Counted from the first letter of the stretch, positions 19,657-30,828 are shown. The stretch: 64,000 bases of DNA from Bacillus sp. OK048 (GCF_900103525.1 NZ_FNHN01000002.1:372001-436000); one strand, 5' to 3'. Translations and numbers: made by a program. The notes: generated by a model from the letters alone, not told the origin.

Positions 19657-21980
19657 TTTAATCCACCTTCTACTAGTGCATGTCGTAAAACTTCATCGAC
19701 ATGTGAAACAAGAACAAACTCAATTTCATTTCTGACACTTTCTGGTATATCATCAATATCCATTTCATTATCCTTTGGAAGAATAACCTTTGTTAATCCT
19801 GCCCGATGAGCACTAAGTGTTTTTTCTTTTAACCCACCAATTGGAAGCACACGGCCTCTTAGGGTAATTTCACCCGTCATCCCTACTTCACGCCGAATTG
19901 CTTTACCGGTTAAAGCAGACACGAGTGCAGTAGCCATAGTGATTCCTGCAGATGGTCCATCTTTTGGAACTGCTCCTTCTGGAACGTGAATATGCACATC
20001 GTATTTTTCATGAAAATCTTCTTCAATACCAAGCTCTGCAGTCTTTGAACGAACATAACTAAACGCAGCCTGTGCAGATTCTTTCATGACATCGCCTAGT
20101 TTTCCTGTTAATACCAGTCTGCCTTTACCCGGTGATAGGGAAACTTCAATCTGGAGTGTATCGCCACCTACAGTCGTGTAGGCCAGCCCGGTTGCAACTC
20201 CGACTTGATCCTCTGTTTCAGCTTGACCATAGCGGTATTTTGGCTTACCTAGGAAATCCTCAACATTCTTTTCGGTAACAACAACCCGTTTTTTCTCACC
20301 AGAAACAACAATCTTGGCAGTCTTGCGGCAGATGGTTGCCATTTGCCGTTCTAGACTCCGTACTCCTGCTTCACGGGTATAATACCTAACTACCTTTAAA
20401 ATGGCATCATCACGTACCTGCAATGTCCCTTTTGAAAGTCCATTTTCTTTAATTTGCTTGCCTAACAAGTGATCTCTTGTGATATGAACTTTTTCAATCT
20501 CGGTATAGCCAGCAATCGTAATAATTTCCATTCTATCTAAAAGCGGACCAGGGATCGTGGATAAGTTATTGGCCGTCGCAATAAACATGACTTTTGATAG
20601 GTCATACGTTTCTTCGATATAATGATCGCTAAAATTATGGTTTTGTTCCGGGTCCAACACCTCTAACATCGCTGAAGATGGATCACCACGGAAGTCACTT
20701 GACATTTTATCAATCTCGTCTAATAAAAAGACTGGATTAATCGTGCCCGCTTTTTTCATTCCTTGAATGATTCGACCTGGCATCGCCCCAACATAAGTCC
20801 TGCGGTGACCGCGTATTTCAGACTCATCACGAACGCCTCCAAGGGAGACACGGACAAAATTGCGATTTAATGAAGAAGCAATCGAACGCGCTAAACTTGT
20901 CTTACCTACTCCTGGAGGTCCTGCAAGGCAAAGAATCGGTCCTTTTAAGGAATTGGTCAGCTTTTGAACGGCTAAAAATTCTAATACACGTTCTTTCACT
21001 TTTTCAAGTCCAAAATGATCCTGATTTAGGATCTTTTCAGCACGGTTAATATCAATATCGTCATTTGTCTTTTTTGACCATGGGATCGTAATTAACCATT
21101 CAATATAGTTGCGAATAACGGCACTTTCAGCTGAACTTGATGGCACCTTCTCATAGCGATCAAGTTCTTTAAAAGCAGTCTGCTGAACATGTTCAGGCAT
21201 ACCCGCTTGGTTTATTTTTTCAGTAAGGTCGGCAATTTCACCGGTTTTACCCTCTTTATCGCCTAATTCTTTCTGAATTGCCTTCATTTGCTCTCGCAGA
21301 TAATATTCTTTTTGCGTTCTTTCCATTGAGCGCTTCACACGCTGGCCAATCTTTTTCTCAAGATTCAGTACTTCTTTTTCATTTTGAATGGTATCAATCA
21401 CCATATTCATTCGCTCTTTTACATCAATCATTTCAAGTATTTCTTGTTTTTCCTTTAATTTGATTGGTAAATGGGATGCGATAATATCGGCCATTCTTCC
21501 TGGTTCTTCAATGTCAACAACCGAGGCATAGGTTTCTGCTGAAATTTTCTTTGATAACTTTATGTATTGCTCGAAATACTCAAGCATTGTTCTCATTAAT
21601 GCCTGATCCTCTACATCCTTTGTTGTAGGTTCATCATATGTCACGATGCTGACAGCATAATATTCTTCTTCATCATGAAATGTTTCAATTTTGGCTCTGT
21701 TGAGTCCCTCGACCAATACTCTAATTGTGCCATTTGGGAGCTTGAGCATTTGTTTAACCTTTGTTAACGTACCAATCTCGTATAAATCTTCCTCAGACGG
21801 TTCGTCGATTGCAATATCCTTTTGCGTCGTTAAAAAAATTAAATGGTCATCTACCATCGCTTTTTCAAGGGCCTCAACCGATCTTTCACGCCCCACATCT
21901 AAATGAAGGACCATTGTCGGATATACTAGCAACCCCCGAAGCGGCAGGAGGGGAACGATCAATTCTCTATCTTTCGCCAT
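19653..21980 (-). CDS. lonA: ATP-dependent protease LonA
   Basis: 775 residues from ATG 21980 ([16 protein letters not shown]), with GGAGGTG upstream. N-terminal substrate domain with a coiled coil, AAA+ module with Walker [13 protein letters not shown], Walker [11 protein letters not shown], and the Ser-Lys protease domain (Ser in [12 protein letters not shown], Lys in [15 protein letters not shown]). Degrades misfolded and regulatory proteins in the cytoplasm. The stretch between Lon domains is of normal length. It follows lonB with 258 bases between the two genes. Confidence 0.98.
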   Translation of the reverse strand: MAKDRELIVPLLPLRGLLVYPTMVLHLDVGRERSVEALEKAMVDDHLIFLTTQKDIAIDEPSEEDLYEIGTLTKVKQMLKLPNGTIRVLVEGLNRAKIETFHDEEEYYAVSIVTYDEPTTKDVEDQALMRTMLEYFEQYIKLSKKISAETYASVVDIEEPGRMADIIASHLPIKLKEKQEILEMIDVKERMNMVIDTIQNEKEVLNLEKKIGQRVKRSMERTQKEYYLREQMKAIQKELGDKEGKTGEIADLTEKINQAGMPEHVQQTAFKELDRYEKVPSSSAESAVIRNYIEWLITIPWSKKTNDDIDINRAEKILNQDHFGLEKVKERVLEFLAVQKLTNSLKGPILCLAGPPGVGKTSLARSIASSLNRNFVRVSLGGVRDESEIRGHRRTYVGAMPGRIIQGMKKAGTINPVFLLDEIDKMSSDFRGDPSSAMLEVLDPEQNHNFSDHYIEETYDLSKVMFIATANNLSTIPGPLLDRMEIITIAGYTEIEKVHITRDHLLGKQIKENGLSKGTLQVRDDAILKVVRYYTREAGVRSLERQMATICRKTAKIVVSGEKKRVVVTEKNVEDFLGKPKYRYGQAETEDQVGVATGLAYTTVGGDTLQIEVSLSPGKGRLVLTGKLGDVMKESAQAAFSYVRSKTAELGIEEDFHEKYDVHIHVPEGAVPKDGPSAGITMATALVSALTGKAIRREVGMTGEITLRGRVLPIGGLKEKTLSAHRAGLTKVILPKDNEMDIDDIPESVRNEIEFVLVSHVDEVLRHALVEGGLK

Positions 21981-22207
21981 TAAGTTGCACCTCCACATGC
22001 ATAAATCAATGTTTCCCGCTGATAAAAGCAGAAAACGTCTTTGTACAATTCTATCTCATTTGCAAATTTGTGTCTAATATTACGAAAGTAACAGTTTCTT
22101 CTTGTCAATATGATTAATTTTCCCCAAGCTCCTTAATTTCTTTCATAAAGTCTGTTTTCGTTTGTACAAAAAACAATAAAGTTTAACAAAAGAGCCTTCA
22201 TAAAAAA

Positions 22208-22231
22208 CACTCCGGTTAGACAACCGAAGTG
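22208..22231 (-). terminator. lonB terminator
   Basis: CACTCCGGTT and AACCGAAGTG pair with one mismatch across a 4-base loop. On the minus strand a T-run (TTTTTT) follows. Confidence 0.75.
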
Positions 22232-22238
22232 AATAAAG

Positions 22239-23906
22239 TTAAATGGATTCTTTTTTTGTTAGCTCTATAGATGCCGGAATCACTTGATTGAGCGGCTGAT
22301 TATTGACGAGGGCAACGTCAAAGACTTCACTTAAATGCGTAACAGGAACAATCCGAATTCCTTTTATTTCATTTAAAATCGATTGCACGTTTTCTTCTGG
22401 GATGATTACCGTCGTTGCCCCAGCTTTCCTAGCTGCCTTTACCTTTGGATAAACACCGCCGATCGGTTTCACATTTCCATGAATACTTATTTCTCCGGTC
22501 ATCGCAACTTTGTTATCAATCGGAATTTTGTAGATGGCAGAATAAATTCCGGTTGCCATCGCAATCCCTGCTGAAGGACCATCAATCGGAACCCCGCCTG
22601 GGAAATTGACATGAATATCGAAATCATTAGCTGGAACGCCCATCGACCTTAAAACAGTAATAACATTTTCAATCGAACCACGTGCCATACTTTTCCTGCG
22701 GATTGACTTACCTTGACCGCCAATGCTTTCTTCCTCGACGATTCCCGTTATGTTAATGGATCCTTTATCTATCGCAGGAATAACGGTTACCTCGATTTCA
22801 AGCAGTGCACCTGAATTTGGTCCGTAAACTGCAAGTCCATTCACAAGACCGACACGGGAATCGTCATTGATTTTTCTTTCCATTCTTGGAGATAGTTGAC
22901 TAGAATGGGCAACCCATTCTAAATCTTCGTCTTTAATAAAATTTCGCTCTTCCGTGATGGCTAGCCCGCCAGCTATCTGAATCATATTAACGGCTTCACG
23001 CCCATTTCTTGCATATGTAGATAAAATCTCTAATCCAGCTTCACTGATGGCAAGTTCTACTTTTTCAGCAGCCTTTTGTCCAACTTGGATAATTTCTTCT
23101 TGAGATAAATCTCGAAAGAAAACTTCCATACAACGTGAACGAATCGCAGGTGGAATTTCACTTGGAGTCCTTGTGGTTGCACCAATTAAGCGAAAATCAG
23201 CAGGAAGCCCATTTTTAAAAATATCATGGATATGGGTTGGGATTTGATTATTTTCTTCATGATAATAGGCACTTTCAAGAAATACCTTACGATCCTCAAG
23301 AACCTTTAAAAGTTTGTTCATTTGAATCGGGTGCAACTCACCAATTTCATCAATAAATAGGACACCGCCATGTGCGTTCGTAACTGCACCTTGCTTTGGC
23401 TGTGGTATTCCAGCCTGGCCCATTGCTCCCGCTCCTTGATAAATTGGATCATGTACGGACCCAATTAAAGGGTCGGCAATCCCTCGTTCGTCAAATCGAG
23501 CGGTGGTCGCATCCAATTCAATAAATACAGAAGTTTGTTTAAAGGGTGATTTTTGATTTTTTTTCGCTTCTTCTAAAACCAATCTTGCTGCCGCTGTTTT
23601 TCCAACACCCGGTGGTCCATAAATAATAACATGCTGTGGATTTGGACCGCATAATGCCGCTTTCAATGACTTAATTCCATCTTCTTGTCCAACAATATCT
23701 TGAAAGCTTGTAGGGCGTACTTTTTCTGCTAATGGTTCTGTTAATGAGATGGATCTCATCTTCCGAAGCTGTTCCATTTCCTTTCGGGATTCCCGATCAA
23801 TGGAAACCTTCTGTGTCCGCTGGTTCCTAAGCAAATTCCAAAAATACAGCCCGATAATAATTCCAAAAAACAGCTGTATAAATAAAGCAATCCCCGTCCA
23901 ACTCAT
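22239..23906 (-). CDS. lonB: membrane-anchored Lon-like protease LonB
   Basis: 555 residues from ATG 23906 (MSWTGIALFIQLFFGIIIGL), chosen because GGAGGG lies just upstream and B. subtilis LonB is about this length; the open frame extends 52 codons further upstream without a ribosome site. A membrane helix (residues 5-23) anchors it. AAA+ with Walker [13 protein letters not shown] and Walker B GVLFIDEIGEL; protease Ser in PIDGPSAGIAMATG. LonB localises to the forespore membrane in B. subtilis and contributes to sigma-F-stage proteolysis. Transcribed between clpX and lonA, each with its own terminator. Confidence 0.95.
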   Translation of the reverse strand: MSWTGIALFIQLFFGIIIGLYFWNLLRNQRTQKVSIDRESRKEMEQLRKMRSISLTEPLAEKVRPTSFQDIVGQEDGIKSLKAALCGPNPQHVIIYGPPGVGKTAAARLVLEEAKKNQKSPFKQTSVFIELDATTARFDERGIADPLIGSVHDPIYQGAGAMGQAGIPQPKQGAVTNAHGGVLFIDEIGELHPIQMNKLLKVLEDRKVFLESAYYHEENNQIPTHIHDIFKNGLPADFRLIGATTRTPSEIPPAIRSRCMEVFFRDLSQEEIIQVGQKAAEKVELAISEAGLEILSTYARNGREAVNMIQIAGGLAITEERNFIKDEDLEWVAHSSQLSPRMERKINDDSRVGLVNGLAVYGPNSGALLEIEVTVIPAIDKGSINITGIVEEESIGGQGKSIRRKSMARGSIENVITVLRSMGVPANDFDIHVNFPGGVPIDGPSAGIAMATGIYSAIYKIPIDNKVAMTGEISIHGNVKPIGGVYPKVKAARKAGATTVIIPEENVQSILNEIKGIRIVPVTHLSEVFDVALVNNQPLNQVIPASIELTKKESI

Positions 23907-24027
23907 ATTTTTCCCTCCTGCTACAAAGTAAACTTGGGTAGATATGTATAAGTATTTCCTGCATACAGAGGGAATAAACCACAATTTGTAAGAAACTGTT
24001 TTAGAGGGGATGTATAAAAGATAGAAA

Positions 24028-24057
24028 AGAGGACCCAGTGATTTGACTGAGTCCTCT
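24028..24057 (-). terminator. clpX terminator
   Basis: AGAGGACCCAGT and ACTGAGTCCTCT form a 12-bp stem with one G-T pair. On the minus strand TTTTC follows. Confidence 0.75.
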
Positions 24058-24070
24058 GACATTCAATTTA

Positions 24071-25330
24071 TTAAGCTGATTTCTCTTCTGCTACAACGGT
24101 TCCGTCTGCTAACACAAGCTTCGGAATACTATTGTCGATGACCGTTTCTTTTGTAATGATACACTTTTGAATATCATTACGAGATGGAAGGTCAAACATC
24201 ACATCCAGCATGATTCCTTCAATAATCGAACGTAGTCCGCGGGCACCTGTTTTACGTTCAATCGCTTTTTTCGCGATTTCAATAAGTGCACCTTCTTCGA
24301 ATTCTAGTTCTACTTCATCGATTTCAAGCATTTTTTGATATTGCTTAACTAAAGCATTTTTTGGCTTCGTTAAGATTTCAATTAATGCTGCTTCATCTAA
24401 CTGCTCAAGACTTGCAATAACAGGTAGACGGCCAATGAATTCAGGAATTAATCCGAAGCGAAGTAAGTCCTCAGGTAATACTTTGGAAAGAAGCTCTTTT
24501 TGTGTAATTTCCTGTTGCTTAATATCCGAACCAAAACCAATCACTTTTTGACCTAAACGGCGCTTAATAATTGGTTCGATTCCATCAAAAGCACCGCCAC
24601 AAATAAATAAAATATTGGTGGTATCGATTTGAATGAATTCTTGGTGTGGATGCTTACGCCCACCTTGAGGAGGAACGCTTGCAACCGTACCTTCTAGAAT
24701 TTTTAATAATGCTTGTTGCACACCTTCCCCAGATACATCTCTGGTGATTGAAGGATTTTCAGATTTACGAGCAATTTTATCAATTTCATCAATATAAATA
24801 ATACCCTTTTCAGCTTTTTCCACATCGTAATCAGCTGATTGAATCAATTTTAAAAGGATATTCTCTACGTCTTCACCAACATAACCAGCTTCAGTGAGAG
24901 ATGTTGCATCAGCAATGGCAAACGGAACATTTAAAATTCGCGCTAATGTCTGAGCTAATAACGTTTTACCACTTCCAGTTGGTCCAATCATAGCGATGTT
25001 ACTCTTAGAGAGCTCTACGTCATCAATCTTACTGTTAGAATTGATACGCTTGTAATGATTGTAAACTGCGACTGATAGTGACTTTTTAGCTTGGTCCTGA
25101 CCAATGACATACTCATCAAGAATTTCACAAATTTCTTTCGGCTTCGGAACGTCTTTAAATTCTACTTCCTCATCTGTTCCTAGTTCTTCTTCAACGATTT
25201 CTGTGCAAAGCTCGATACACTCATCACATATATAAACACCTGGTCCAGCAACCAATTTACGTACTTGGTCTTGTGTCTTTCCACAGAAGGAACACTTTAA
25301 TTGACCTTTTTCATCATTAAATTTAAACAA
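24071..25330 (-). CDS. clpX: ClpX, ATPase subunit of ClpXP
   Basis: 419 residues. I start at TTG 25330 (TTG-TTT-AAA-TTT, giving [18 protein letters not shown]), the same N-terminus as B. subtilis ClpX; AGGGGTG lies 6 bases upstream. A GTG three codons earlier is the alternative. N-terminal C4 zinc domain (CSFCGK and CDECIELC), AAA+ with Walker [13 protein letters not shown], Walker [12 protein letters not shown] and the IGF loop (VIGFGSD) for ClpP docking. Unfolds substrates for ClpP. Stands between tig and lonB as in B. subtilis. Confidence 0.97.
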   Translation of the reverse strand: MFKFNDEKGQLKCSFCGKTQDQVRKLVAGPGVYICDECIELCTEIVEEELGTDEEVEFKDVPKPKEICEILDEYVIGQDQAKKSLSVAVYNHYKRINSNSKIDDVELSKSNIAMIGPTGSGKTLLAQTLARILNVPFAIADATSLTEAGYVGEDVENILLKLIQSADYDVEKAEKGIIYIDEIDKIARKSENPSITRDVSGEGVQQALLKILEGTVASVPPQGGRKHPHQEFIQIDTTNILFICGGAFDGIEPIIKRRLGQKVIGFGSDIKQQEITQKELLSKVLPEDLLRFGLIPEFIGRLPVIASLEQLDEAALIEILTKPKNALVKQYQKMLEIDEVELEFEEGALIEIAKKAIERKTGARGLRSIIEGIMLDVMFDLPSRNDIQKCIITKETVIDNSIPKLVLADGTVVAEEKSA

Positions 25331-25701
25331 TTCTATCACCCCTTAAAAACGTGTTATAACCATATTTAAAGTTACGTAACACAAACAAAAATCCGGTCCT
25401 TTTTTCGAAACTATTCAACGGTATGTATTGCATTGTACCACATGGACCCAATGGACAGGAAATAAAAAGCTTTCTTCAACTATGTTTTTTAGGGAAGCGC
25501 ATTTTTGCTTGGTTACCCTTTAAATCATACCTATGTACCCATTAAGCATAACCATTTTTCATGCAATTCAATCTTTCATGGAGCTGGTTTTACTTACTTC
25601 GTGATGCTATTCTGTTTTTCCTGCTTGTTACTTTATCCTGCTTGTTAAAAAGGTTTCCCTGTCCTTATTATAATATGTAATTGAAAAAATGTATAAAAAC
25701 A
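25331..25701. other. tig-clpX intergenic region, nothing recognised
   Basis: 370 bases with no convincing ORF on either strand. The half near clpX has GGTTATAAC-type AT-rich sequence that could hold its promoter, but I cannot place -35/-10 boxes with confidence. A TCCTGCTTGTTA motif occurs twice around 25618-25650. Confidence 0.5.
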
Positions 25702-25720
25702 GGCACGATTAAATCGTGCC
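25702..25720 (-). terminator. tig terminator
   Basis: GGCACGATT and AATCGTGCC form a 9-bp stem with a single-base loop (folded as a larger loop in RNA). The minus strand continues TGTTTTTATAC. Confidence 0.75.
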
Positions 25721-25738
25721 ATGTTTTGACAAAACTTA

Positions 25739-27016
25739 TTATTTTTTGTTTTCGATTAAGAATTCTACTGCTTTTTGCTTTTGTAGATCGCTTTTGATTC
25801 CTTCAAGACCGCCAAGTGCTTGCTTGATATTATCAACTGTCATGTTATACATACCAGCCATTTTTTCAAGTTCAGCATTTACGTCTTCGTCAGTAGCTTC
25901 AATGTTTTCAGCTTTTGCAATTGCTTCAAGCGTTAAAGCAGCACGTACGCGGTTTACTGCTTCTTCTTTCATTTGTCCACGTAGCGCATCCTCATCTTGA
26001 CCGGAGAATTGGAAGTACAACTCTAGGTTCATACCTTGCATTTGTAGACGTTGTTCGAATTCTTGAAGCATACGGTTTACTTCGCTGTCAACCATAACAT
26101 CTGGAATTTCAACTTCAGCATTAGCAGTAGCCTTTTCTACTACTGAATCACGTAGGTGGTGCTCAGCTTCATGCTTTTTGCTATCTTCTAAACGAGTTCT
26201 GATTTTCTCTTTTAACGCATCCAATGTTTCAACTTCATCATCAACATCTTTTGCAAATTCGTCATCTAATTCAGGAAGTTCTTTTCCTTTAATTTCATGA
26301 ATAGTAACTTTGAATACCGCTGGTTTACCAGCAAGGTCAGCAGCATGGTACTCTTCAGGGAATGATACTTCAACATCTTTCGATTCACCTGTAGCAAGGC
26401 CTACTAATTGCTCTTCAAATCCTGGGATGAAAGAGTTAGAGCCTAATTCAAGTGAATGATTTTCAGCTGTTCCGCCTTCGAAAGCTTCGCCATCAACGAA
26501 TCCTTCAAAATCGATTACAACGGTATCACCAAGTACAGCAGTACCTTCTTCTTTCACAACAAGCTCTGCTTGACGGTTTTGAAGAGTTTCTAGTTCTTTC
26601 GCAACATCTTCATCTGTTACGTTTGTATCGAACTCTTCTACTTCTAAACCTTTGTATTCGCCTAGTGTTACTTCAGGCTTAACTTGTACAGTAGCTTTGA
26701 AGATTAGTTCTTTGCCTTTTTCCATTTGCTCGATATCGATATCAGGACGGTCGATTGGCTCGATGCCTGTTTCATCAATCGCATTGCCATACGCTTCTGG
26801 AAGAAGAATATCTAATGCATCTTGATAAAGAGATTCTACACCAAAACGCTTTTCAAACATTGGACGAGGCATTTTTCCTTTACGGAAGCCCGGTACATTT
26901 ACTGTTTTAACAACTTTATTAAAAGCCGCAGTTAAGCCTTCGCTTACTTTATCTGCACTTACTTCAACTGTAAGGACACCGCGGTTTCCTTCTAATTTTT
27001 CCCATTTTACTGTCAT
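25739..27016 (-). CDS. tig: trigger factor
   Basis: 425 residues from ATG 27016 ([19 protein letters not shown]), with GGAGGG upstream. N-terminal ribosome-binding domain with signature [17 protein letters not shown] (about 44-60), FKBP-type peptidyl-prolyl isomerase domain (about 150-240) and C-terminal chaperone arms. Ribosome-associated folding factor. A SigA-type promoter lies 130 bases upstream. Confidence 0.98.
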   Translation of the reverse strand: MTVKWEKLEGNRGVLTVEVSADKVSEGLTAAFNKVVKTVNVPGFRKGKMPRPMFEKRFGVESLYQDALDILLPEAYGNAIDETGIEPIDRPDIDIEQMEKGKELIFKATVQVKPEVTLGEYKGLEVEEFDTNVTDEDVAKELETLQNRQAELVVKEEGTAVLGDTVVIDFEGFVDGEAFEGGTAENHSLELGSNSFIPGFEEQLVGLATGESKDVEVSFPEEYHAADLAGKPAVFKVTIHEIKGKELPELDDEFAKDVDDEVETLDALKEKIRTRLEDSKKHEAEHHLRDSVVEKATANAEVEIPDVMVDSEVNRMLQEFEQRLQMQGMNLELYFQFSGQDEDALRGQMKEEAVNRVRAALTLEAIAKAENIEATDEDVNAELEKMAGMYNMTVDNIKQALGGLEGIKSDLQKQKAVEFLIENKK

Positions 27017-27143
27017 AACTTTTCCCTCCAACAATCTATTATCATTTCATTCGTAACGAATTTGGTAGACGTATACCTTTTTCATCAAAGGCATTATCCG
27101 CTTTTTTATGTAAAATATATTTTTTACACAATGCAACCCTTAT

Positions 27144-27171
27144 ATTATAACACAGAATTTTTTTCTTTCAA
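27144..27171 (-). promoter_or_regulatory. SigA-type promoter of tig
   Basis: Minus strand: -35 TTGAAA (27166-27171), 16-base spacer, -10 TATAAT (27144-27149) with an upstream TG (TGTTATAAT). It lies in the short gap after the TPR gene. Confidence 0.7.
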
Positions 27172-27180
27172 CAAAGTTAC

Positions 27181-28212
27181 CTATACATTGGGATAAGAAA
27201 TTTCTTCTAATTCTCTAAGCGTAGCGAGCGCCTGCTCTGTTTTTTTAGGTGAAATCTCGTATTCATCTGAAATATCACTTATATCGGAATCGACACCTAA
27301 GTACTCTAGAACGAGGAAATGAAATGCCCCTGCCCAAGCCGACACATCTTGTGGATCAAGTTCGAATGGATAACTGATATAGAATATCCTTTCGAGCATT
27401 CCTTTCATATTTTCAAATAGTACTGGGTCACTACTTTCCAGTCTTTTTTCTAGCAAGTTCTCTATTTGCTTCATTTTTGGCTGTGATTGAATGTCAGGCA
27501 GTTCTGTTGGAATGACGGTCAATTTCATATCAAACTTTTCAAGAATTATTTCCTTGTCATATTCCTGTTCTTTTAAAAGGCTTAAGAGCATTGTTTTTAA
27601 AAAAGGATGCCCGGATTCTGCTTGGAGAAATTCTTTGATTTCATCCATATGAGGGCGAATATTTTTTTCTGCTAAACTGGAAATGACGAACATTTGCTCA
27701 TTTAGGTTAGATAGCGAAAGTAGATTGAGATCCTCTATTTTTCTATTTTCCTGTGACTGTTCACTAGGGTCCTGCTGCTGACCATCATGATCTGCCATCC
27801 GCCTGCTAAATTGTAGGATGGTGAGAAAATGATCATGGCGATCAGGGGGAATTTCCTTTTCGTCAAAGAGTGCTTCGATTGTAGTAACAATTTCATGGTA
27901 TTCGTGGAGCTGGATTAAAATGGTCAAATAAAGATCGACCATATGAAAATAGTCCCCAATTCCTTTTAGCAGCATATCGTTCGCCCTATTTTTCGCTTTG
28001 TGATAGGCTCCCGATTCAAAATAAGCGAGAACGAGACCAATTAAGATATCACTATTTTCCGGATCATGTTCCCTTGCCTCTTCAAGCAAGGTGATCGCTT
28101 CCTGATACCTTTTATTTTGCAGGCTCTCAAGTCCTCTATCCGTTAATCTCTTTTCGAGTCCGGGAAGGAATATTAGATTATCTTTCCGTTTCGCTCGTTC
28201 CCGTTTTTTCAT
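27181..28212 (-). CDS. ysoA: TPR-repeat protein (YsoA-like)
   Basis: 343 residues. Tetratricopeptide-like repeats are visible at about 27-100 (ESLQNKRYQEAITLLEEAREHDPENSDILIGLVLAYFESGAYHKA is the clearest region, positions 29-75). No signal peptide or membrane helix. The C-terminal part (DISDEYEISPKKTEQALATL) is helical. It sits just upstream of tig as ysoA does in B. subtilis. Function unknown; TPR folds normally mediate protein contacts. Confidence 0.85.
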   Translation of the reverse strand: MKKRERAKRKDNLIFLPGLEKRLTDRGLESLQNKRYQEAITLLEEAREHDPENSDILIGLVLAYFESGAYHKAKNRANDMLLKGIGDYFHMVDLYLTILIQLHEYHEIVTTIEALFDEKEIPPDRHDHFLTILQFSRRMADHDGQQQDPSEQSQENRKIEDLNLLSLSNLNEQMFVISSLAEKNIRPHMDEIKEFLQAESGHPFLKTMLLSLLKEQEYDKEIILEKFDMKLTVIPTELPDIQSQPKMKQIENLLEKRLESSDPVLFENMKGMLERIFYISYPFELDPQDVSAWAGAFHFLVLEYLGVDSDISDISDEYEISPKKTEQALATLRELEEISYPNV

Positions 28213-28282
28213 ATGTAAACCGTCCTCTACTATCCAGTATGGAAATTAGTTTAGCATGAATTTGAATAAAAACAAAAAAACT

Positions 28283-28575
28283 CACCTTGTTGTTCGTGGG
28301 GTTTGTGCATATTTAAAAGTCATTGTGCCCGAAAATCTGTTGTCGTTGGGTTTGTGGGCACATTCAAGGGGTATTGTTACCGTATTTCTGCCGGGACCGA
28401 TTTACGGGCACTATTCGCCTCTGATTATTACCGTAATTCCGCCAAACCCGATTTATGGGCACTATTCGCCTCTGATTGTTACCGTAATTCCGCCGAACCC
28501 GATTTATGGGCACTATTCGCCTCTGATTGTTACCGTAATCTCGCCGAACCCGATTTATGGGCACTATCACTCCTA
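28283..28575. repeat. tandem array C: 51-bp units upstream of ysoA
   Basis: The best three units begin TGATT at 28422, 28473 and 28524, exactly 51 bases apart, with body CCGTAATTCCGCC and CCCGATTTATGGGCAC. Two or three degenerate units precede them (for example 28323-28370 and 28371-28421). GTGCCC and GGGCAC occur within the same degenerate unit as an inverted repeat. No terminator or gene inside. It lies between the tRNA terminator and the ysoA start. Confidence 0.9.
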
Positions 28576-28626
28576 GAAATCACAGTTAATGTAAGATGTT
28601 TTCTTTTTACTAGAAAAACAAAAAAA

Positions 28627-28647
28627 CTCACCTTCTGTGAAGGTGAG
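28627..28647 (-). terminator. terminator after tRNA-Arg
   Basis: CTCACCTT and AAGGTGAG form an 8-bp stem with a 5-base loop. The minus strand continues TTTTTTTG. Confidence 0.8.
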
Positions 28648-28672
28648 TAATATATTTTGGTATGTAGTTAAA

Positions 28673-28749
28673 TGGCGTCCCAGGAGAGATTCGAACTCCC
28701 GACCGTACGCTTAGAAGGCGTATGCTCTATCCGGCTGAGCTACTGGGAC
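28673..28749 (-). tRNA. tRNA-Arg(UCU)
   Basis: Cloverleaf on the minus strand: acceptor GTCCCAG / CTGGGAC, D-arm AGCTCAGCCGGATAGAGC, anticodon stem TACGC / GCGTA with loop CTTCTAA giving anticodon TCT, T-arm GTTCGAATC. The 3' CCA is encoded. Length 77. Reads AGA arginine codons. Confidence 0.97.
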
Positions 28750-28831
28750 GTAATAAGTTTTTCAAAGACAAGATTTATTATATAAAGGATTTAACTAAAA
28801 GTCAACACCATTTGGAGAAGTTTTTAAAAAT

Positions 28832-28853
28832 AGGGAAGAAAAAGATCTTCCCT
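28832..28853 (-). terminator. terminator of the ysnB operon
   Basis: AGGGAAGA and TCTTCCCT form an 8-bp stem; minus strand then reads ATTTTTAAAAAC. The hairpin begins within the ysnB stop codon. Confidence 0.7.
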
Positions 28854-29371
28854 CAGTTTTTTGGCCATGCAAATTCATTAGCTAACTCTTTTAGTTCATG
28901 TCCGCTGATGTCATACACCGACATTGTAATCTTATCTTCTAATAAGTCTAAGATTACATAGGTTTTTTCGATACGCCCGCGGGGCAAACGAATGCTGCCG
29001 GGGTTCAAGAAGAGGATTCCGCCAATGACTTCCGCTCCCAACACGTGAGAATGTCCGAAACAAACGATATTTGCCCCCACTTCCGCTGCCTTATAATTTA
29101 AATTCAATAATGTTGTTTTTACTGAATACTTGTGACCATGGGTAATAAAGAACTTCTTTCCAGCGACCGTCGTTGTCGTCTCTAATGGATAATTGTCAAA
29201 ATCGCAATTTCCCCTCACAGTCAAATAACCATTTATCACTTTTTCGTCAGGCATTATTTCCGAATCGCCACAATGAATCATTAAATCAACGTCGTTCAAA
29301 TGCCTTTCCCTTATAACCTCTAGTTCTTCCGTTAAACCATGACTATCACTCACAACAAGAACTTTACTCAT
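28853..29371 (-). CDS. ysnB: YsnB-type metallophosphoesterase
   Basis: 172 residues of the MJ0936/YfcE phosphodiesterase family. Metal motifs: VVSDSHG (D and H), MIHCGDSE, RGNCD, ITHGHKY, CFGHSHV. It likely hydrolyses a small phosphodiester with Mn ions; the natural substrate is unknown. ATG is 3 bases from the rdgB stop, so it is the last gene of rph-rdgB-ysnB. Confidence 0.92.
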   Translation of the reverse strand: MSKVLVVSDSHGLTEELEVIRERHLNDVDLMIHCGDSEIMPDEKVINGYLTVRGNCDFDNYPLETTTTVAGKKFFITHGHKYSVKTTLLNLNYKAAEVGANIVCFGHSHVLGAEVIGGILFLNPGSIRLPRGRIEKTYVILDLLEDKITMSVYDISGHELKELANEFAWPKN

Positions 29372-29373
29372 GA

Positions 29374-29979
29374 TTATTCCACTCTCTCTGCAATTGAGTC
29401 TAAGATGATCTCAAGTTTTTTCAAAGCATTTGCTCGATGACTGATTTTATTCTTTTCATCTGAAGATAGTTCTGCCATTGCGCGGTCTTTTTCAGGGACA
29501 AAAAAGACCGGATCATAACCAAATCCATTCGTTCCCCTTTGTTCATCAAGAATCCGTCCTTCACAGGTTCCTGCTACAGTAATGGTCTCTTTACCCGGAA
29601 TCGCAACGGCAAGCGCACAATAAAAGCGGGCAGTACGTTTCTCCTCAGAGACATCCTTTAATTCTTCCAACACCTTTTCAAGATTCTTTTGATCATCTTT
29701 AGGCTCGCCAGCATACCTTGCTGAGTAAATTCCAGGTCTGCCTTCTAAGGCGTCCACGATTAGTCCAGAATCATCACCAATCACCATTTTATTCAATCGC
29801 TGCGATATGGCTTCTGCTTTCAAAGTTGCATTTTCCTCAAATGTTTTACCAGTTTCCTCCACATCTGCAATCTCTGGAAAATCAAGCAGCGTCCGGACAG
29901 TTATCCCTCTAGGAGCAAAAATATGTTCAAATTCTTTAGCCTTACCCGGATTTTTTGTCGCAATAATTACTTCCTTCAT
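29374..29979 (-). CDS. rdgB: XTP/dITP diphosphatase (RdgB/HAM1)
   Basis: 201 residues. Sanitises the nucleotide pool by hydrolysing XTP and dITP to monophosphates. The family signature is complete: [12 protein letters not shown] for substrate and metal binding, [11 protein letters not shown] with the catalytic Asp, and [12 protein letters not shown]. Homologue of B. subtilis YsnA; 13 bases from rph, in the same operon. Confidence 0.96.
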   Translation of the reverse strand: MKEVIIATKNPGKAKEFEHIFAPRGITVRTLLDFPEIADVEETGKTFEENATLKAEAISQRLNKMVIGDDSGLIVDALEGRPGIYSARYAGEPKDDQKNLEKVLEELKDVSEEKRTARFYCALAVAIPGKETITVAGTCEGRILDEQRGTNGFGYDPVFFVPEKDRAMAELSSDEKNKISHRANALKKLEIILDSIAERVE

Positions 29980-29992
29980 ACCCTCTGGCCCC

Positions 29993-30745
29993 TTATTTCT
30001 TTTTTCTTGCTTCTATTTTTGCTATGATTTCTTCCCCTAAAGCTGTTTTTTGATGTTCAAATAGTTCCATCAGCCCTTCTTGTGCTGCACCTAAAAGATC
30101 TTGAAGCTGTTGGTAAGAGAAAGTAGATTCCTCGCCTGTCCCCTGCAATTCTACAAATTCACCATTGCCCGTCATGACAATATTCATATCAACAAGTGCT
30201 TTTGAATCTTCTGTATAATTTAAATCAAGAACAGTTTCATTATTTTTTAAAATTCCAACACTGGTAGCAGCCAAGTAATCTGTAATCGGGAACTTAAAAC
30301 CCTTTTTATCGCCAAGACGGTGGAGGGCAATCGCCATCGCTACAAATGCACCAGTAATAGAGGCAGTTCTAGTACCGCCATCCGCTTGAATGACATCACA
30401 ATCAATCCAAACCGTTCTTTCCCCGAGTGCAGAAAGATCGACAGTGGCTCTAAGTGCACGGCCAATTAACCGCTGAATTTCCATCGTTCTTCCAGTAACC
30501 TTCCCTTTTGAAGATTCACGAATATTTCTTGTTTCAGTTGCCCGCGGGAGCATCGAATATTCAGCAGTAATCCAGCCCTTGCCTTCCCCTCGCATAAAAG
30601 GGGGCACTCTCTCCTCGATACTTGCTGAACAAATCACCTTTGTATTTCCCACTGAAATAAGGACTGATCCTTCAGGGTGCATTAAATAACCAGTTTCAAT
30701 ATGTATCGGTCTTAATTGCAGTCGTTCTCTTCCATCAACACGCAC
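29993..30745 (-). CDS. rph: ribonuclease PH
   Basis: 250 residues beginning at a GTG (30745) with an AGGAGGAA ribosome site. Phosphorolytic trimming of tRNA 3' ends. The RNase PH core is complete, including [31 protein letters not shown] and the phosphate-binding [14 protein letters not shown]. First gene of rph-rdgB-ysnB. Confidence 0.97.
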   Translation of the reverse strand: MRVDGRERLQLRPIHIETGYLMHPEGSVLISVGNTKVICSASIEERVPPFMRGEGKGWITAEYSMLPRATETRNIRESSKGKVTGRTMEIQRLIGRALRATVDLSALGERTVWIDCDVIQADGGTRTASITGAFVAMAIALHRLGDKKGFKFPITDYLAATSVGILKNNETVLDLNYTEDSKALVDMNIVMTGNGEFVELQGTGEESTFSYQQLQDLLGAAQEGLMELFEHQKTALGEEIIAKIEARKKK

Positions 30746-30800
30746 AGCTATTCCTCCTTTGGCGAAAAAAATCTCGCCTACGATAAAAAATCAAATAAAG

Positions 30801-30828
30801 AAGAGGAAGCCGAAAAAGGCACCCTCTT
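30801..30828 (-). terminator. hairpin between gerM and rph
   Basis: AAGAGGAAGCC and GGCACCCTCTT pair with two mismatches across a 6-base loop. The minus strand continues CTTTATTTGATTTTTT. Confidence 0.5.

Noticed and set aside
23907..24062. 52-codon N-terminal extension of LonB
   Set aside because: No ribosome site at 24062, the extension would cross the clpX terminator region, and the ATG at 23906 has GGAGGG and matches known LonB length.
28256..28650. Plus-strand ORFs with repeated SDCYRNSAEPDLWALFA-type blocks, and a minus-strand ORF with VPINRVRRNYGNNQRR blocks
   Set aside because: Generated by array C (51-bp units) in several frames at once; no ribosome site; runs into the tRNA terminator region.
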